The notes: generated from the letters alone by a model not told the origin. 64,000 nucleotides of DNA from Bifidobacterium subtile (GCF_000741775.1 NZ_JGZR01000006.1:434001-498000); one strand, 5' to 3'; counted from the first letter of the stretch, positions 29,088 to 38,296 are shown. Translations and numbers: made by a program.

Positions 29088-30437
29088 ATGAACACAATAC
29101 TGAACACAATGACACGAAACGCAGCGCTGCTGATTTCAGGGACGCGGATTGTGACGGCGCGGAACTTGGCGGCGCGCAATACGACGCGGCGCGGCAATGC
29201 GATGCTGCCAGCCCGGCAGACTTCGGCCTCGGGCGCATTGACAATGGCACACTATGGCACGACGCAGCCGGGCCGCATCGTCCTTGAGGCGAATGACCTC
29301 GTGATGGATTATTCCGCCGACATCGCCCGGGCGCGGTCGGAGCATGGCGCAACCGGCGTGGCGGCGGTTCCCGGATCTCCTTATGCGGGCGCTCCGCAAA
29401 CAGGTACCCCGTACAGCAGCGTCCCCGGCAACAGCGTCACATACAACAGCGCTCCCAACGCGCTGCCCGCCGTGCCGCACGCCTTGGCGCTCAATCATGT
29501 GAGTTTCGCGCTCGCCGCGGGGGAGAGCGTCGCGGTGATGGGGCCTTCCGGCTCGGGTAAGACGACGCTGCTGCATGCGCTCGCCGGCATCGTCCGGCCG
29601 ACCGGCGGCACGGTGCGCTTCCAGGGCAACGACTTGACCGCGATGAAGGACGCCGAGCGCACCAAGCTGCGGCGCGGCGCGTTCGGCTTCGTGTTCCAGT
29701 CGGGTCAGCTGCTTCCCGAGCTACCGGCTGTGGAGAATATCGCCTTGCCGCTGATGCTGGGCGGCATGGCGTACGAGCAGGCCACAGATCGCGCGATGCT
29801 GTGGCTCGAACGCCTCGGTCTGCGCCATCTCGCCGCGCAGCGCCCGGGCGAGATGAGCGGCGGGCAGATGCAGCGCATCGCCATCGCTCGTGCGCTGTGC
29901 ATCGAGCCGGCCGTAGTCTTCGCCGACGAGCCGACCGGAGCGCTTGACCAGACCACGGGACGCGAGGTGATGGGCATCCTCATGCAGGCCGCGCATGATT
30001 GCGGTGCCGCAGTCATCGTCGTCACGCATGATGTCAACGTCGCCGGATTCTGCTCGCGCATGGTCACGATGAGCGACGGCCGGCTTTCGCAGGCGGAACC
30101 GCACCGTGAGAAGCGCGGCCAGCGAACTGCTACGCAAGCTATGCAACAGCCAGCATCCGCAGCGAGTCAGCCATCTCCCGTACCGTCGAACAATGCTGCG
30201 CCCGCCGTGGCGCAGCAGCGGCCCATGCCTGCGCGTCAAGCTGCATCTGCTACTGCAAACGGTCAACTCCCTGCTGGTCGGCAGATGATGTCACAGACGC
30301 TAGCAGCCGGGTTCATGACGATGCAGCAAGCGGCTTTCTCGCCATTGGGCGCGGCGGCATCGACGCCGGCATTCACAGCGTCGGCGCTGTCGTCATCGCC
30401 AATCGCAGCAGCAACCGGAAGAGAGATATGGCGATGA
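29088..30437 (+). CDS. ABC transporter ATP-binding protein with unusual N- and C-terminal extensions
   Basis: A 449-residue ATPase of the LolD/MacB class. Walker A is GPSGSGKTT (about residue 151), Q-loop FVFQSGQLLPELP, signature MSGGQMQR, Walker B VVFADEPTGALD, H-loop VVTHD. Residues 1-60 are not conserved, and residues 85-130 carry a P/S/N/T-rich insert before the first catalytic strand. The last 100 residues are low complexity (Q, A, P, S, M). The start is uncertain: ATG 29088 is used, but an in-frame ATG at 29244 gives a protein starting at MAHYG, closer to the domain edge. It overlaps the permease gene by 10 bases, so it forms a two-gene exporter. Confidence 0.88.
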   Translation: MNTILNTMTRNAALLISGTRIVTARNLAARNTTRRGNAMLPARQTSASGALTMAHYGTTQPGRIVLEANDLVMDYSADIARARSEHGATGVAAVPGSPYAGAPQTGTPYSSVPGNSVTYNSAPNALPAVPHALALNHVSFALAAGESVAVMGPSGSGKTTLLHALAGIVRPTGGTVRFQGNDLTAMKDAERTKLRRGAFGFVFQSGQLLPELPAVENIALPLMLGGMAYEQATDRAMLWLERLGLRHLAAQRPGEMSGGQMQRIAIARALCIEPAVVFADEPTGALDQTTGREVMGILMQAAHDCGAAVIVVTHDVNVAGFCSRMVTMSDGRLSQAEPHREKRGQRTATQAMQQPASAASQPSPVPSNNAAPAVAQQRPMPARQAASATANGQLPAGRQMMSQTLAAGFMTMQQAAFSPLGAAASTPAFTASALSSSPIAAATGREIWR

Positions 30438-31873
30438 ATATCTTCGGATTATGGCGGCTGTTTCACCGGCCAAACCTGCGCTCGCAGCGGCATACCTCGA
30501 TGCTGGCCATTATCGCATTCGCCTCGGCGAGCGCGATTTTTCTCACCGTGCTTGGCGGCGTGCACGCTTTCATCTGGCGGGCTTCATCCGACCACACGCT
30601 TGCTTGCCTGATCAATGAACACGCCTGCGTGGCAATCAGCGCGCCGGGAGGCGCATCGGCCGCGACCCAGCAGGACCCCTTGGCCGGAGCCTATGTGGTG
30701 CTCGCGGTCTTCGCCTGCCTGCTCCTCGTGGTCCCCTTCACCGCGCTCGCTGCTTCGGCCGCGCGACTGGCCGCGTCCCGCCGCGACGCGCGGCTTGCCG
30801 CCTTGCGGCTGGTCGGTGCTACGGTGCCGCAGGTCTCAGGGCTGACGGCTCTGGACGCCGCCGGCCAAGCTCTGTCTGGCGCGCTGCTCGGCATCGGCGG
30901 GTACTTGGCGCTGATGCCGCTGGTGATGCTGGTACCCTTCCAGAATCAGCGTTTCACCTTCGCACAGCTCTGGGTCGGTCCGTGGGCGCTGCTGGCGGTA
31001 TGCCTCGGCGTGACGATTATGGCTTTGGTTTCGGCGCTGGCGGCGCTGCGCCGGGTGGCGATCACGCCGCTTGGGGTGACCAGCCGTGCGTCGCAGCCCC
31101 TGCCGGCCGCATGGCGCGTCGCGGTGTTCGCCGGTGCGATAGCGCTGGCGATCGGCGCATTCCGCACGCCGCAACTGGCCGCGCATATGGGTCAGAGCGC
31201 GATGATTGCCATCGTCATCGGATTCATCATGCTGTGCTTCTTCCTGGTCAATCTCGTGGGCACGTGGGCTATCGCCGTTCGCGTCAAGAGCCGGCTGCGC
31301 AGGCCGCGCAACGCCGCGACGATGATCGCGATGCGCCGCATTCTCGACAATCCTAAACGCGCGTGGCGCAACGTGTCGGGCATCGCGCTGGCCGTGTTCA
31401 TCGCCGGCATCACCTCGGTGTGCGCGATGTTCTCGCAGGCCGCCGATACAAGTGCCGGGCACGATGATTCCAGCATGATCCTGATACGCGATATCGGCAC
31501 CGGAGGGCTGCTGACGCTTGTCTTTGCAGCGATTCTGGCCGCAGTGAGCTGCGGGGTGATGCAGGCCGGCAACGTCTACGAGCAGGCGGAGGAATACCGC
31601 ATGCTCGCGCTCGAAGGCACGGATACGCGCACGCTCAGCCTGGCGCGCTTCGCCGAGGTGCTTACCCCGCTCAATGTCGTGGTGGTTATCGCCGGCGGCT
31701 GTTCGATGGCGCTGATGCTGCCGCTGATGGCCGGAGCCATGACGAACGCGGCGACGCTGCTGGCTTTCTTCGGCGGCATCGCGCTGTGCTACGCGCTCGT
31801 GTCCATTGGGGCATTCGCCTCGAATCGCGTGGCCGCGAAGCTCGATCTGCTCGATTATCGCGCGGATGACTGA
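30428..31873 (+). CDS. ABC transporter permease, FtsX-like
   Basis: A 481-residue permease with about eight to ten membrane helices. The first is AIIAFASASAIFLTVLGGVH (about 27-46), the first FtsX-like unit has YVVLAVFACLLLVVPFTALA followed by SRRDARLAALRLVGATVPQV, the cytosolic coupling motif of FtsX proteins. A second unit near the C-terminus has YRMLALEGTDTRTLSLARFA. Large extracellular domains are lacking, unlike the MacB-type permease at 2452-5262, so this belongs to the more compact bacitracin/lantibiotic-exporter-like group. GGAAGAGAGAT precedes ATG 30428, inside the ATPase gene. Substrate unknown. Confidence 0.87.
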   Translation: MAMNIFGLWRLFHRPNLRSQRHTSMLAIIAFASASAIFLTVLGGVHAFIWRASSDHTLACLINEHACVAISAPGGASAATQQDPLAGAYVVLAVFACLLLVVPFTALAASAARLAASRRDARLAALRLVGATVPQVSGLTALDAAGQALSGALLGIGGYLALMPLVMLVPFQNQRFTFAQLWVGPWALLAVCLGVTIMALVSALAALRRVAITPLGVTSRASQPLPAAWRVAVFAGAIALAIGAFRTPQLAAHMGQSAMIAIVIGFIMLCFFLVNLVGTWAIAVRVKSRLRRPRNAATMIAMRRILDNPKRAWRNVSGIALAVFIAGITSVCAMFSQAADTSAGHDDSSMILIRDIGTGGLLTLVFAAILAAVSCGVMQAGNVYEQAEEYRMLALEGTDTRTLSLARFAEVLTPLNVVVVIAGGCSMALMLPLMAGAMTNAATLLAFFGGIALCYALVSIGAFASNRVAAKLDLLDYRADD

Positions 31874-31918
31874 GCGAAGTTGGCGATGGACACGAGGTCT
31901 AGCGAAGACTCGCCATTA

Positions 31919-32111
31919 GGTTTGCAATCGTTTACTTCGGCCACTTAGCGGGCGCTCGGCTTCGCCTACGGAGAGCACACAGTGCTGTTCGCTTTATGGT
32001 TTGCAACATGCTAGCGGGGTTTGGGGTCGTCCTTTACCGACTCGTTACCTTCGCGGCCTTGGCGGCCGCTCGGCTTCGCCTACGAACAGCACACAGTGCT
32101 GTTCGCTTAAC
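31919..32111 (-). repeat. Array of two 114-bp structured repeat units, minus orientation, 3' of the AEC permease
   Basis: Unit D4 (32111 down to 31998) starts GTTAAGCG four bases after the permease stop codon. It has stem CGAACAGCAC/GTGCTGTTCG, then GCGGCC/GGCCGC and a GTCG/CGAC hairpin. Unit D5 (31997 to about 31919) is similar but truncated and decayed. The same units occur in plus orientation after dapE. Confidence 0.85.
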
Positions 32112-32114
32112 GGC

Positions 32115-33056
32115 TCAGCTCAATATCGCCGCAACTACGGTGATGATGACGGGGCTGGTGAGGGTGGAGATGAGAATCCCGTCGCGGGCGAAGCTCAGGC
32201 CCACGTTGTAGCGTGCCGCGTAGTTGTACACGTTCTGCCCGGTCGGCAGCGCGGCGAGCACTACGCAGGCGTAGAGCGTCGCATCGCGGAAGCCCATGAC
32301 GAAATAGGCGAGCAGGAAGGCGACGACCGGCATGACGAGGTTCTTCAGCACGACGACGGCGACGGTCGCGTCGCGGTTGCGCTTGTTCTGCATCGGCTGG
32401 CTGCCGTACAGCGACATGCCGAAGGCCATGAGAATCATCGGGACCGCCGATGCGCCGATCATGTCGATGGGGTCGAAGAGGAACTTCGGTATCACGAACC
32501 ATCCGGCGCGGTCGCTGATGGCCGAGACCACGATGCCGCCCAACGAGCCGAGCAGCAGCGGCTGGTGCAGCGGTTGGCTCGCAATCTCCTTGGCCGACAC
32601 CTTGCCCTTGGTCGTGACATCGAGCACCGTAAGCCCGATCGGCGTGAACACCGCCTGCTGCATGACCAGAATCGGGGCCACCAGCGCCGGATTGCCGAGA
32701 ATATACGTGGCGATCGGCAGACCGATATTGTTGGAATTGAGATAGAGCGAGTTGAGCGCGCCGATGGTCGACTCCGCGGCATTCAAATGGAAGAATATCC
32801 TATTGAGAACAAGGAACGCGACGCCGACCGCCATCGCGCTGCAGAACGCGACGATGATCGAAGGGTGAAAAATCTCCGGCAGCGGCTCCTTCGAGAGAAT
32901 CGCGAACATCAGGCACGGGCTTGAAATGAAGAAGCTGAAGCGGTTGAGCACCATCTGCGCGCTCGGGCCGCCAATCTGCATTCGTGCGGCAACGTACCCG
33001 ACGAAAATCACGATGCCGATGACGCAGAACCCCTGCATGGCGCTGAGCAAACCCAT
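32115..33056 (-). CDS. AEC (auxin efflux carrier) family permease
   Basis: A 313-residue carrier with about ten membrane helices. Typical features are the N-terminal FCVIGIVIFVGYVAARMQI, ILVMQQAVFTPIGLTVLDV, LGSLGGIVVSAISDR, GASAVPMILMAFGMSLYG (about 215-232) and the C-terminal ACVVLAALPTGQNVYNYAARY, a conserved AEC motif. Bacterial members move organic acids such as malate or other anions; the substrate here cannot be told. Start ATG 33056 follows GGAAGGGAAGC on the minus strand. It is divergent from dapE, and its 3' end runs straight into the 114-bp repeat array. Confidence 0.92.
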   Translation of the reverse strand: MGLLSAMQGFCVIGIVIFVGYVAARMQIGGPSAQMVLNRFSFFISSPCLMFAILSKEPLPEIFHPSIIVAFCSAMAVGVAFLVLNRIFFHLNAAESTIGALNSLYLNSNNIGLPIATYILGNPALVAPILVMQQAVFTPIGLTVLDVTTKGKVSAKEIASQPLHQPLLLGSLGGIVVSAISDRAGWFVIPKFLFDPIDMIGASAVPMILMAFGMSLYGSQPMQNKRNRDATVAVVVLKNLVMPVVAFLLAYFVMGFRDATLYACVVLAALPTGQNVYNYAARYNVGLSFARDGILISTLTSPVIITVVAAILS

Positions 33057-33177
33057 GGCGCTTCCCTTCCCTACCTATGGCTTCCAGTGTGCCATGCCGC
33101 GCCGTCATCGACACGTCATAGTCCAGGTCGTGGGCACGTATTTGGACGCAGACTCCTGGGTACGGCGGCCTGATACC

Positions 33178-34395
33178 ATGGCAGACATGGCGAACGTGCA
33201 GCAGATGATAGACCCTGTAGACCCTGACGAGACTGCGGAGGCATCGCTGAGCCGCATCTTCGAGCAGATGATGGGCATGTATTCGGTCAGCGATGACGAA
33301 GGGCCGCTGGCCGACGCGGTCGAGGCGTTCCTGAGCTCGCTGGGGCATGTGAAGGTCCGTCGCCATGGCGACACGATTATCGCCGACGACATCGCCGGAC
33401 GCGGCCAGCATGTGGTGCTTGCCGGTCATCTCGACACCGTGCCGGTGGCGGACAATTTCCCGCCGCGTTGGCTTGAGCCGGGCGACCCGCTCATCCGCGA
33501 GGATGTGGCCGCAGAGCATCCCGACGAACGGGTGATGTGGGGGCGCGGGGCCACGGATATGAAGGCCTCGGACGCGGTGCTGCTGTACTTGGCGGCCACG
33601 TTGCGCAACCCGAATTACGATCTGACCTACATTCTCTACGATCATGAAGAAGTCTCGGCGGATAAAAACGGCTTGCGACGTCTTATCGAGGCGCATCCCG
33701 ATTGGGTGGGCGGCGATTTCGCCATCATCGCGGAGCCGACCAGCTGCGGCATCGAGGGCGGGTGCAACGGCACGATTCGCTTCGACGTCATCGCGCATGG
33801 CGTCGCCGCGCATTCGGCCCGTGCGTGGATGGGTGACAATGCGATCCATAAGGCTGCCGAGATACTGGACCGGCTTCAGGCTTACGAGGCGCAGGATGTA
33901 GCCGTAGACGGGCTGACCTACCGGGAGGGCGTGAACGCGACCCTGATCTCGGGAGGCACCGGCACGAATGTCATCCCCGACGAATGCCGTGTGCACGTGA
34001 ATTACCGTTTCGCGCCGGACAAAACGCTTGAGCGGGCCAAGGCGCTCATGATGGGCGAGGAGTGCGCCGCGCAGCTGGGCAATGGCGAGCACGAGGCCAC
34101 CGGCGGCATGTTCGCAGGTTTCGGCATCGAGATGCGCGACGAGTCGCCCAGCGCCCGGCCCGGCATGGACTCGCCGCTGACCACGTCGCTGGCGGCTCTG
34201 GTCAAGGAGCGCACCGGCCGCGATCCGCAGGCCAAGTTCGGCTGGACGGATGTGGCCCGGTTCGCTCAGCTGGGCATCCCGGCCGTGAACCTCGGCGCGG
34301 GAAGCGCCCTGCTGGCCCACAAGCGCGACGAGCAGGTGGCCGTCAGCGACCTGACCTTGCTGGCCGACATTCTCCAAGAATGGCTAAGTTCCTGA
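33178..34395 (+). CDS. dapE: Succinyl-diaminopimelate desuccinylase (M20 family)
   Basis: A 405-residue zinc-dependent M20 amidohydrolase. Metal-site motifs are LAGHLDTVPVADN (about residues 79-91), GRGATDMKASDAVLL (about 121-135), YDHEEVSADKNGL with the catalytic EE (about 154-166), EPTSCGIEGGCNGTIRFDV, and the final NLGAGSALLAHKRDEQV supplying a late zinc histidine. The dimerisation domain sits in the middle (about 195-300). It cleaves N-succinyl-LL-diaminopimelate to LL-DAP, upstream of LysA in lysine and peptidoglycan synthesis. The closest actinobacterial homologues are annotated DapE, but other M20 specificities are possible. Start ATG 33178 (MADMANVQQ) was chosen since upstream codons read into the divergent promoter. 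Confidence 0.88.
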   Translation: MADMANVQQMIDPVDPDETAEASLSRIFEQMMGMYSVSDDEGPLADAVEAFLSSLGHVKVRRHGDTIIADDIAGRGQHVVLAGHLDTVPVADNFPPRWLEPGDPLIREDVAAEHPDERVMWGRGATDMKASDAVLLYLAATLRNPNYDLTYILYDHEEVSADKNGLRRLIEAHPDWVGGDFAIIAEPTSCGIEGGCNGTIRFDVIAHGVAAHSARAWMGDNAIHKAAEILDRLQAYEAQDVAVDGLTYREGVNATLISGGTGTNVIPDECRVHVNYRFAPDKTLERAKALMMGEECAAQLGNGEHEATGGMFAGFGIEMRDESPSARPGMDSPLTTSLAALVKERTGRDPQAKFGWTDVARFAQLGIPAVNLGAGSALLAHKRDEQVAVSDLTLLADILQEWLSS

Positions 34396-34429
34396 GTCGC
34401 TAAGCTGTGAGCTGCTGAGCTGCTGAGCC

Positions 34430-34823
34430 GTTAAGCGGAGAGCCCGGTGGGCTCTCCGTAGGCGAAGCCGAGCGACCGCCAAGGTCGCGAAGGTAACGAG
34501 TCGGTAAAAGACGACCCCGAACCCCGCTGGCATGTTACAAACCGTTAAGCGGAAAGCCCTGCGGGCTCTCCGTAGGCGAAGCCGAGCGACCGCCAAGGTC
34601 GCGAAGGTAACGAGTCGGTAAAAGACGACCCCGAACCCCGCTAGCATGCTGTAAACCGTTAAGCGAGAGCTCAGTAGGCTCTCCATAGGCGAAACGAGGC
34701 CTCACTAAGGGGTCGAAGTACGGTGCCAAAGGCGTAGGCGAAGCCGAGCGGCCGCTAAGGTCGCGAAGGTAACGAGTCCGTTAAAGAGACGACCCCGAAC
34801 CCCATTGGCATGCCGTAAACCGC
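34430..34823 (+). repeat. Array of three tandem structured repeat units (114-bp period), 3' of dapE
   Basis: Unit D1 34430-34543, D2 34544-34657, D3 34658-34823 (D3 has about 50 extra bases). Each starts GTTAAGCG, then hairpin 1 (GGAGAGCCC/GGGCTCTCC in D1), GGCGAAGCCGAG, hairpin 2 (GCGACC/GGTCGC), GAAGGTAACGA, hairpin 3 (GTCG/CGAC) and a CCCCGAACCCC tail. The array is in sense with dapE and starts 35 bases past its stop. No spacer between units and no protein is encoded. Confidence 0.88.
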
Positions 34824-35122
34824 ACGCTGAGCAGGCGCACGACGTGGCTGCGGGACGGGGGGATCGTTGGCGGCGAACTGCGAAAGTGCCGAGGCGTTCG
34901 AATTTTTGTGCCATACTGGACATCGGTGGTTCTGCAAACCGCCGAAGCCTCCGATGGTGTTGATCCCCTCGTGTGATGATATGCGAGCGCCGGTGTCCAC
35001 TGTCGATGAGCTATGACTTTTATGAGGTGCTTCTACGGGTATGGCCGCGGTGAGAGCGTGGCGTGAGAACCGGCTGAAGCCAGAAGAGACGCCATGATTG
35101 CAGCGTGGCGCCGAGGAGCATT
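34824..35122. other. Leader region of the ribonuclease E/G gene
   Basis: About 300 bases without a gene between the repeat array and the RNase gene. CATCGG (about 34921) and CCGATG (about 34954) could close a large hairpin over GGTTCTGCAAACCGCC. No clear promoter was identified. In enterobacteria the rne leader autoregulates the transcript; no homology is claimed. Confidence 0.4.
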
Positions 35123-38104
35123 GTGCCCAGAGCAAACAGCACGGGCGTCGATTCAGTCGACCAGCCCGATGAAACCATAGCCGCTGTCAACGCGGCGACT
35201 GCCAATACGACACGCGATGAATCCGCAGACGCAGAGCCGGTTAAGGACCCTGCGCCCGTCCGTCGTCGCCGTGTCGGACGCCGCGTTGTGCGCGGTGCCG
35301 GCGCGGCAGGCGCCGCGCTCGCGCTGAAGGTGGAGGAAGTCGCGACTCCGATTTTCGAGGAGCCGCATATCGTGTCGGACGCCGAAACGGCAGCCGGCGA
35401 GACGACGACTGCGTCGAAGGCCGATTCCGACGATCGGTCCGATCGTGACGAAGCCGCCCAAACCACACCGAAGACGAGGATCGACAAGGAAGGTGCTTCT
35501 CGTCGCACTCGAACGGCCGCGAGCCGTACGCGCGTCCGTCGTCGCCAGGGCGAATCGTCGGAGGAGCCGTCCGAAGGCGATGATCAGGCCGCGGAAACCT
35601 CGCAATCTTCAGAAGTGTTTGACGAGGCGCCCAAGACGGTCCGCCGCACCAGATCGCGCAGGGTCTCGCGTCAAGAGTCCGCTCCGATCGAGCATGACGC
35701 CGATCGTGCTGCGGACGTCGTGGAGGCGCTGCCCGCCGGCCATGAGGCGCGGCATAACCCCCGCCCCATGACTTCGCTGCTGTTTCAGGAGCCGGTGCTG
35801 CCGGTTGCTGGCGCTGACGCCGATGAGCGTTCCCGCAATAGCGACGATGACGAGGATTCGGAACAAACGGAGGCGGGCTCGCATGTGACGCGCCGTACGC
35901 GCTCGCGCCGCGGGCATACGCATGACGAGGACGCTGAAGGCGACGAGCGCGACGGTTCCGCACGTGTTCGCCGTAGGCGTAATAGTCATAATGAGACCCG
36001 CGACGAGGACCGCAATGAAGGACATGACGAAAATGGCGGCGAAGCCCGTGATGAGCGCGAGGCCCGCACGGATGAATCCGAGGCCGCTACCGGCCGCTCC
36101 GGCCGCTCGCGTCGCTTGAATGCCCAAGAACGGCGTGCTGCCGGCGAAGTCGAGCAGATCGAGGAGGACCTCGAATACGACAGCATCTCCTACCGTCCGA
36201 TTGACGACGATGACGAAGGGCTTTCGACCCGTTCGCGCCGCCGTCGACGCAGCCGCGCCGATCGAGACGACGCAAGGCGCGAAGACGCAGCGCAGCGCGA
36301 GCGCGGCAACGGGCGTGACAATGACGAGCGCGACGACGAGGAAAATCGCGGCGAGCACATGCAGGTGCGCCGCCGACGCCGCAGCGAGGACGAATCCGAG
36401 AGCACGACTCTAACCCGTCGTCGCCGTCGCCGCCGCGGGCAGCGGGACGCCGAAGACGGCGACGAGCGGCAGACCGCACGCCGCTCGCGCAAGCAGCAGT
36501 ACATCGACGAGATCACCGATGTCGAAGGTTCCACGCGGTTGGAGGCCAAGAAGCAGCGCCGGCGCGACAATCGCCGCGAGCGCAGCCGCCAGGGCCAGCT
36601 CATGGAGCAGGACTTCCTGGCCCGCCGCGAGAACGTCGAACGCCTTATGGTCGTGCGCGAGCGCGAGCGGCATACGCAGATTTCCGTGATCGAAGACAAT
36701 GTGCTCGTGGAGCATTACGTCTCCGACATCCAGGAGGTCGCCACTGTCGGCAACATCTATCTCGGTCGCGTGCAGAATGTGCTGCCGAGCATGGAGGCCG
36801 CATTCGTGGATATCGGTCAGGCGCGCAACGGCGTGCTCTACGCCGGCGAGGTGAACTGGGATTCGACGCGGCTCGAAGGCCAGCCCAGGCGCATCGAGCT
36901 GGCGTATCGCTCGGGCGACCCGGTGCTCGTGCAAGTCACGAAGGATCCTATCGGGCATAAGGGCGCACGACTGACTTCGCAGGTCACGCTCGCCGGGCGC
37001 TTCCTCGTGCTGGTGCCTTCCGGCGGCATGACCGGCGTGAGCCGCAAGCTTTCCGAGCGTGAGCGCAACCGTCTCAAGTCCATCGTCTCGCGCATCGCGC
37101 CCAAGGACATGGGCGTGATCATCCGCACGGCCGCCGAAGGCGCCTCCGAGGAGGCCCTCACCAAGGATCTGCAGAATCTGACCCGCCAGTGGGAGCGCGT
37201 GAGCGCCAAGCGCAGCGAGTTCCTCCACGGCAAGCGGCCCAAGCTGCTGCAGGGCGAGCCGGATGTGGCCATCCGCGTCGTGCGCGACATCTTCAACGAC
37301 GATTTCTCCAAGCTCATCGTCGAGGGCGATCGCGTCTACGAGCGCATCGCCGAATATCTTGACACGATGGCGCCCGATCTCAAGGACAAGCTCGAACGTT
37401 GGGATCCGGGCGAGCATGAGGGCAGGGACGTGTTCGACAAGTGGCAGATCGACAGCCAGCTGCGCAAGGGCATGGAACGCCAGGTCTACCTGCCTTCCGG
37501 CGGCTCGATCGTCATCGATCGCACCGAGGCCATGACCACCGTCGACGTGAACACGGGCCGGTTCATCGGCAAGGGCAAGTCGCTTGAGGAGACGGTGACC
37601 CGCTGCAATCTCGAAGCCTCCGAAGAGATCGCGCGTCAATTGCGGTTGCGCGATATCGGCGGCATGATCATGATCGATTACGTCGATATGGTGATGCCCG
37701 CGAACCGCGACTTGGTGCTGCGCCGGCTGGTGGAGTGCCTGGCCCGCGATCGCACGAAGCATCAGGTGGCCGAGGTCACCTCGCTGGGGCTAGTGCAGAT
37801 GACGCGCAAGCGCGTCGGCCAGGGTCTGGTCGAGGCCTTCTCCGAGGAATGCCCGACCTGCAAGGGCCGCGGCTTCATCCTGCACGACGAGCCGACGATC
37901 TCCTCCGATTACGCCGACCCGTACGCGATGAAGGGCGGCGATCCCTTCGTCAAGACGAACAAGCACGGCCACGGTGCGCCCGAGGTGCAGGCGCCGAAGG
38001 GTTCAAGTCCTGACGTCAAGGCGAAACTCGCGCAGATCGCCGCAGCGGCGGTCGCCGCGAACGTGCCGATGGATGATAAGGACAGCGAAGGCGACGATGA
38101 GTGA
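35123..38104 (+). CDS. rne: Ribonuclease E/G family protein with very long charged N-terminus
   Basis: About 993 residues. The first 470 or so are low complexity, with many R, E, D runs and blocks such as TRRRRRRRGQRD, TRSRRRRRSRAD and VRRRRRSEDESE, probably disordered and RNA-binding. The conserved part starts near VEHYVSDIQEVATVGNIYLG, an S1-like domain with GRVQNVLPSMEAAFVDIGQ. The catalytic core follows with ERQVYLPSGGSIVIDRTEAM, TVDVNTGRFIGKG (metal-binding aspartates), GGMIMIDYVDM, and the zinc-link CPTCKGRGF. It processes rRNA precursors and degrades mRNA. GTG 35123 is chosen because GAGGAG lies four bases upstream; GTG 35105 is also in frame. Confidence 0.93.
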   Translation: MPRANSTGVDSVDQPDETIAAVNAATANTTRDESADAEPVKDPAPVRRRRVGRRVVRGAGAAGAALALKVEEVATPIFEEPHIVSDAETAAGETTTASKADSDDRSDRDEAAQTTPKTRIDKEGASRRTRTAASRTRVRRRQGESSEEPSEGDDQAAETSQSSEVFDEAPKTVRRTRSRRVSRQESAPIEHDADRAADVVEALPAGHEARHNPRPMTSLLFQEPVLPVAGADADERSRNSDDDEDSEQTEAGSHVTRRTRSRRGHTHDEDAEGDERDGSARVRRRRNSHNETRDEDRNEGHDENGGEARDEREARTDESEAATGRSGRSRRLNAQERRAAGEVEQIEEDLEYDSISYRPIDDDDEGLSTRSRRRRRSRADRDDARREDAAQRERGNGRDNDERDDEENRGEHMQVRRRRRSEDESESTTLTRRRRRRRGQRDAEDGDERQTARRSRKQQYIDEITDVEGSTRLEAKKQRRRDNRRERSRQGQLMEQDFLARRENVERLMVVRERERHTQISVIEDNVLVEHYVSDIQEVATVGNIYLGRVQNVLPSMEAAFVDIGQARNGVLYAGEVNWDSTRLEGQPRRIELAYRSGDPVLVQVTKDPIGHKGARLTSQVTLAGRFLVLVPSGGMTGVSRKLSERERNRLKSIVSRIAPKDMGVIIRTAAEGASEEALTKDLQNLTRQWERVSAKRSEFLHGKRPKLLQGEPDVAIRVVRDIFNDDFSKLIVEGDRVYERIAEYLDTMAPDLKDKLERWDPGEHEGRDVFDKWQIDSQLRKGMERQVYLPSGGSIVIDRTEAMTTVDVNTGRFIGKGKSLEETVTRCNLEASEEIARQLRLRDIGGMIMIDYVDMVMPANRDLVLRRLVECLARDRTKHQVAEVTSLGLVQMTRKRVGQGLVEAFSEECPTCKGRGFILHDEPTISSDYADPYAMKGGDPFVKTNKHGHGAPEVQAPKGSSPDVKAKLAQIAAAAVAANVPMDDKDSEGDDE

Positions 38105-38193
38105 GAGGCGCGTCGGGAAGTGATGGCGAACGGCGTTCGTGGGAATCGCCGCGGGCCGTCACGCTGCCGCCTGCAACGTAGGACACTGATGAT

Positions 38194-38223
38194 TTGACGT
38201 CGGTAGACGGGTCGGTGTATGTT
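38194..38223 (+). promoter_or_regulatory. Promoter of the rplU-rpmA operon
   Basis: TTGACG (38194-38199) and TATGTT (38218-38223) are 18 bases apart, close to the sigma-70-type consensus. The transcript would carry a leader of roughly 65 bases with TCTGGC/GCCAGA arms (38236-38241 and 38258-38263), which could be a small L21 leader hairpin. Confidence 0.6.
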
Positions 38224-38296
38224 AGAGAGCTGGTGTCTGGCCGTAAGGCTCAAACGTGCCAGATAGACAGCTTTCCAAAATAGCAAGGAACGGATT

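Noticed and set aside
34437..34729. Short minus-strand frames with RLVTFATLAVARLRLR repeats
   Set aside because: These are translations of the tandem DNA repeat; no ribosome site, and the repeat evidence favours RNA or DNA structure.
34430..34823. Possible CRISPR array
   Set aside because: The units are 114 bp, adjoin directly without unique spacers, and contain internal hairpins; no cas genes nearby.
36410..37762. 450-codon minus-strand frame
   Set aside because: Antisense to the conserved RNase E/G core; biased composition without domains.
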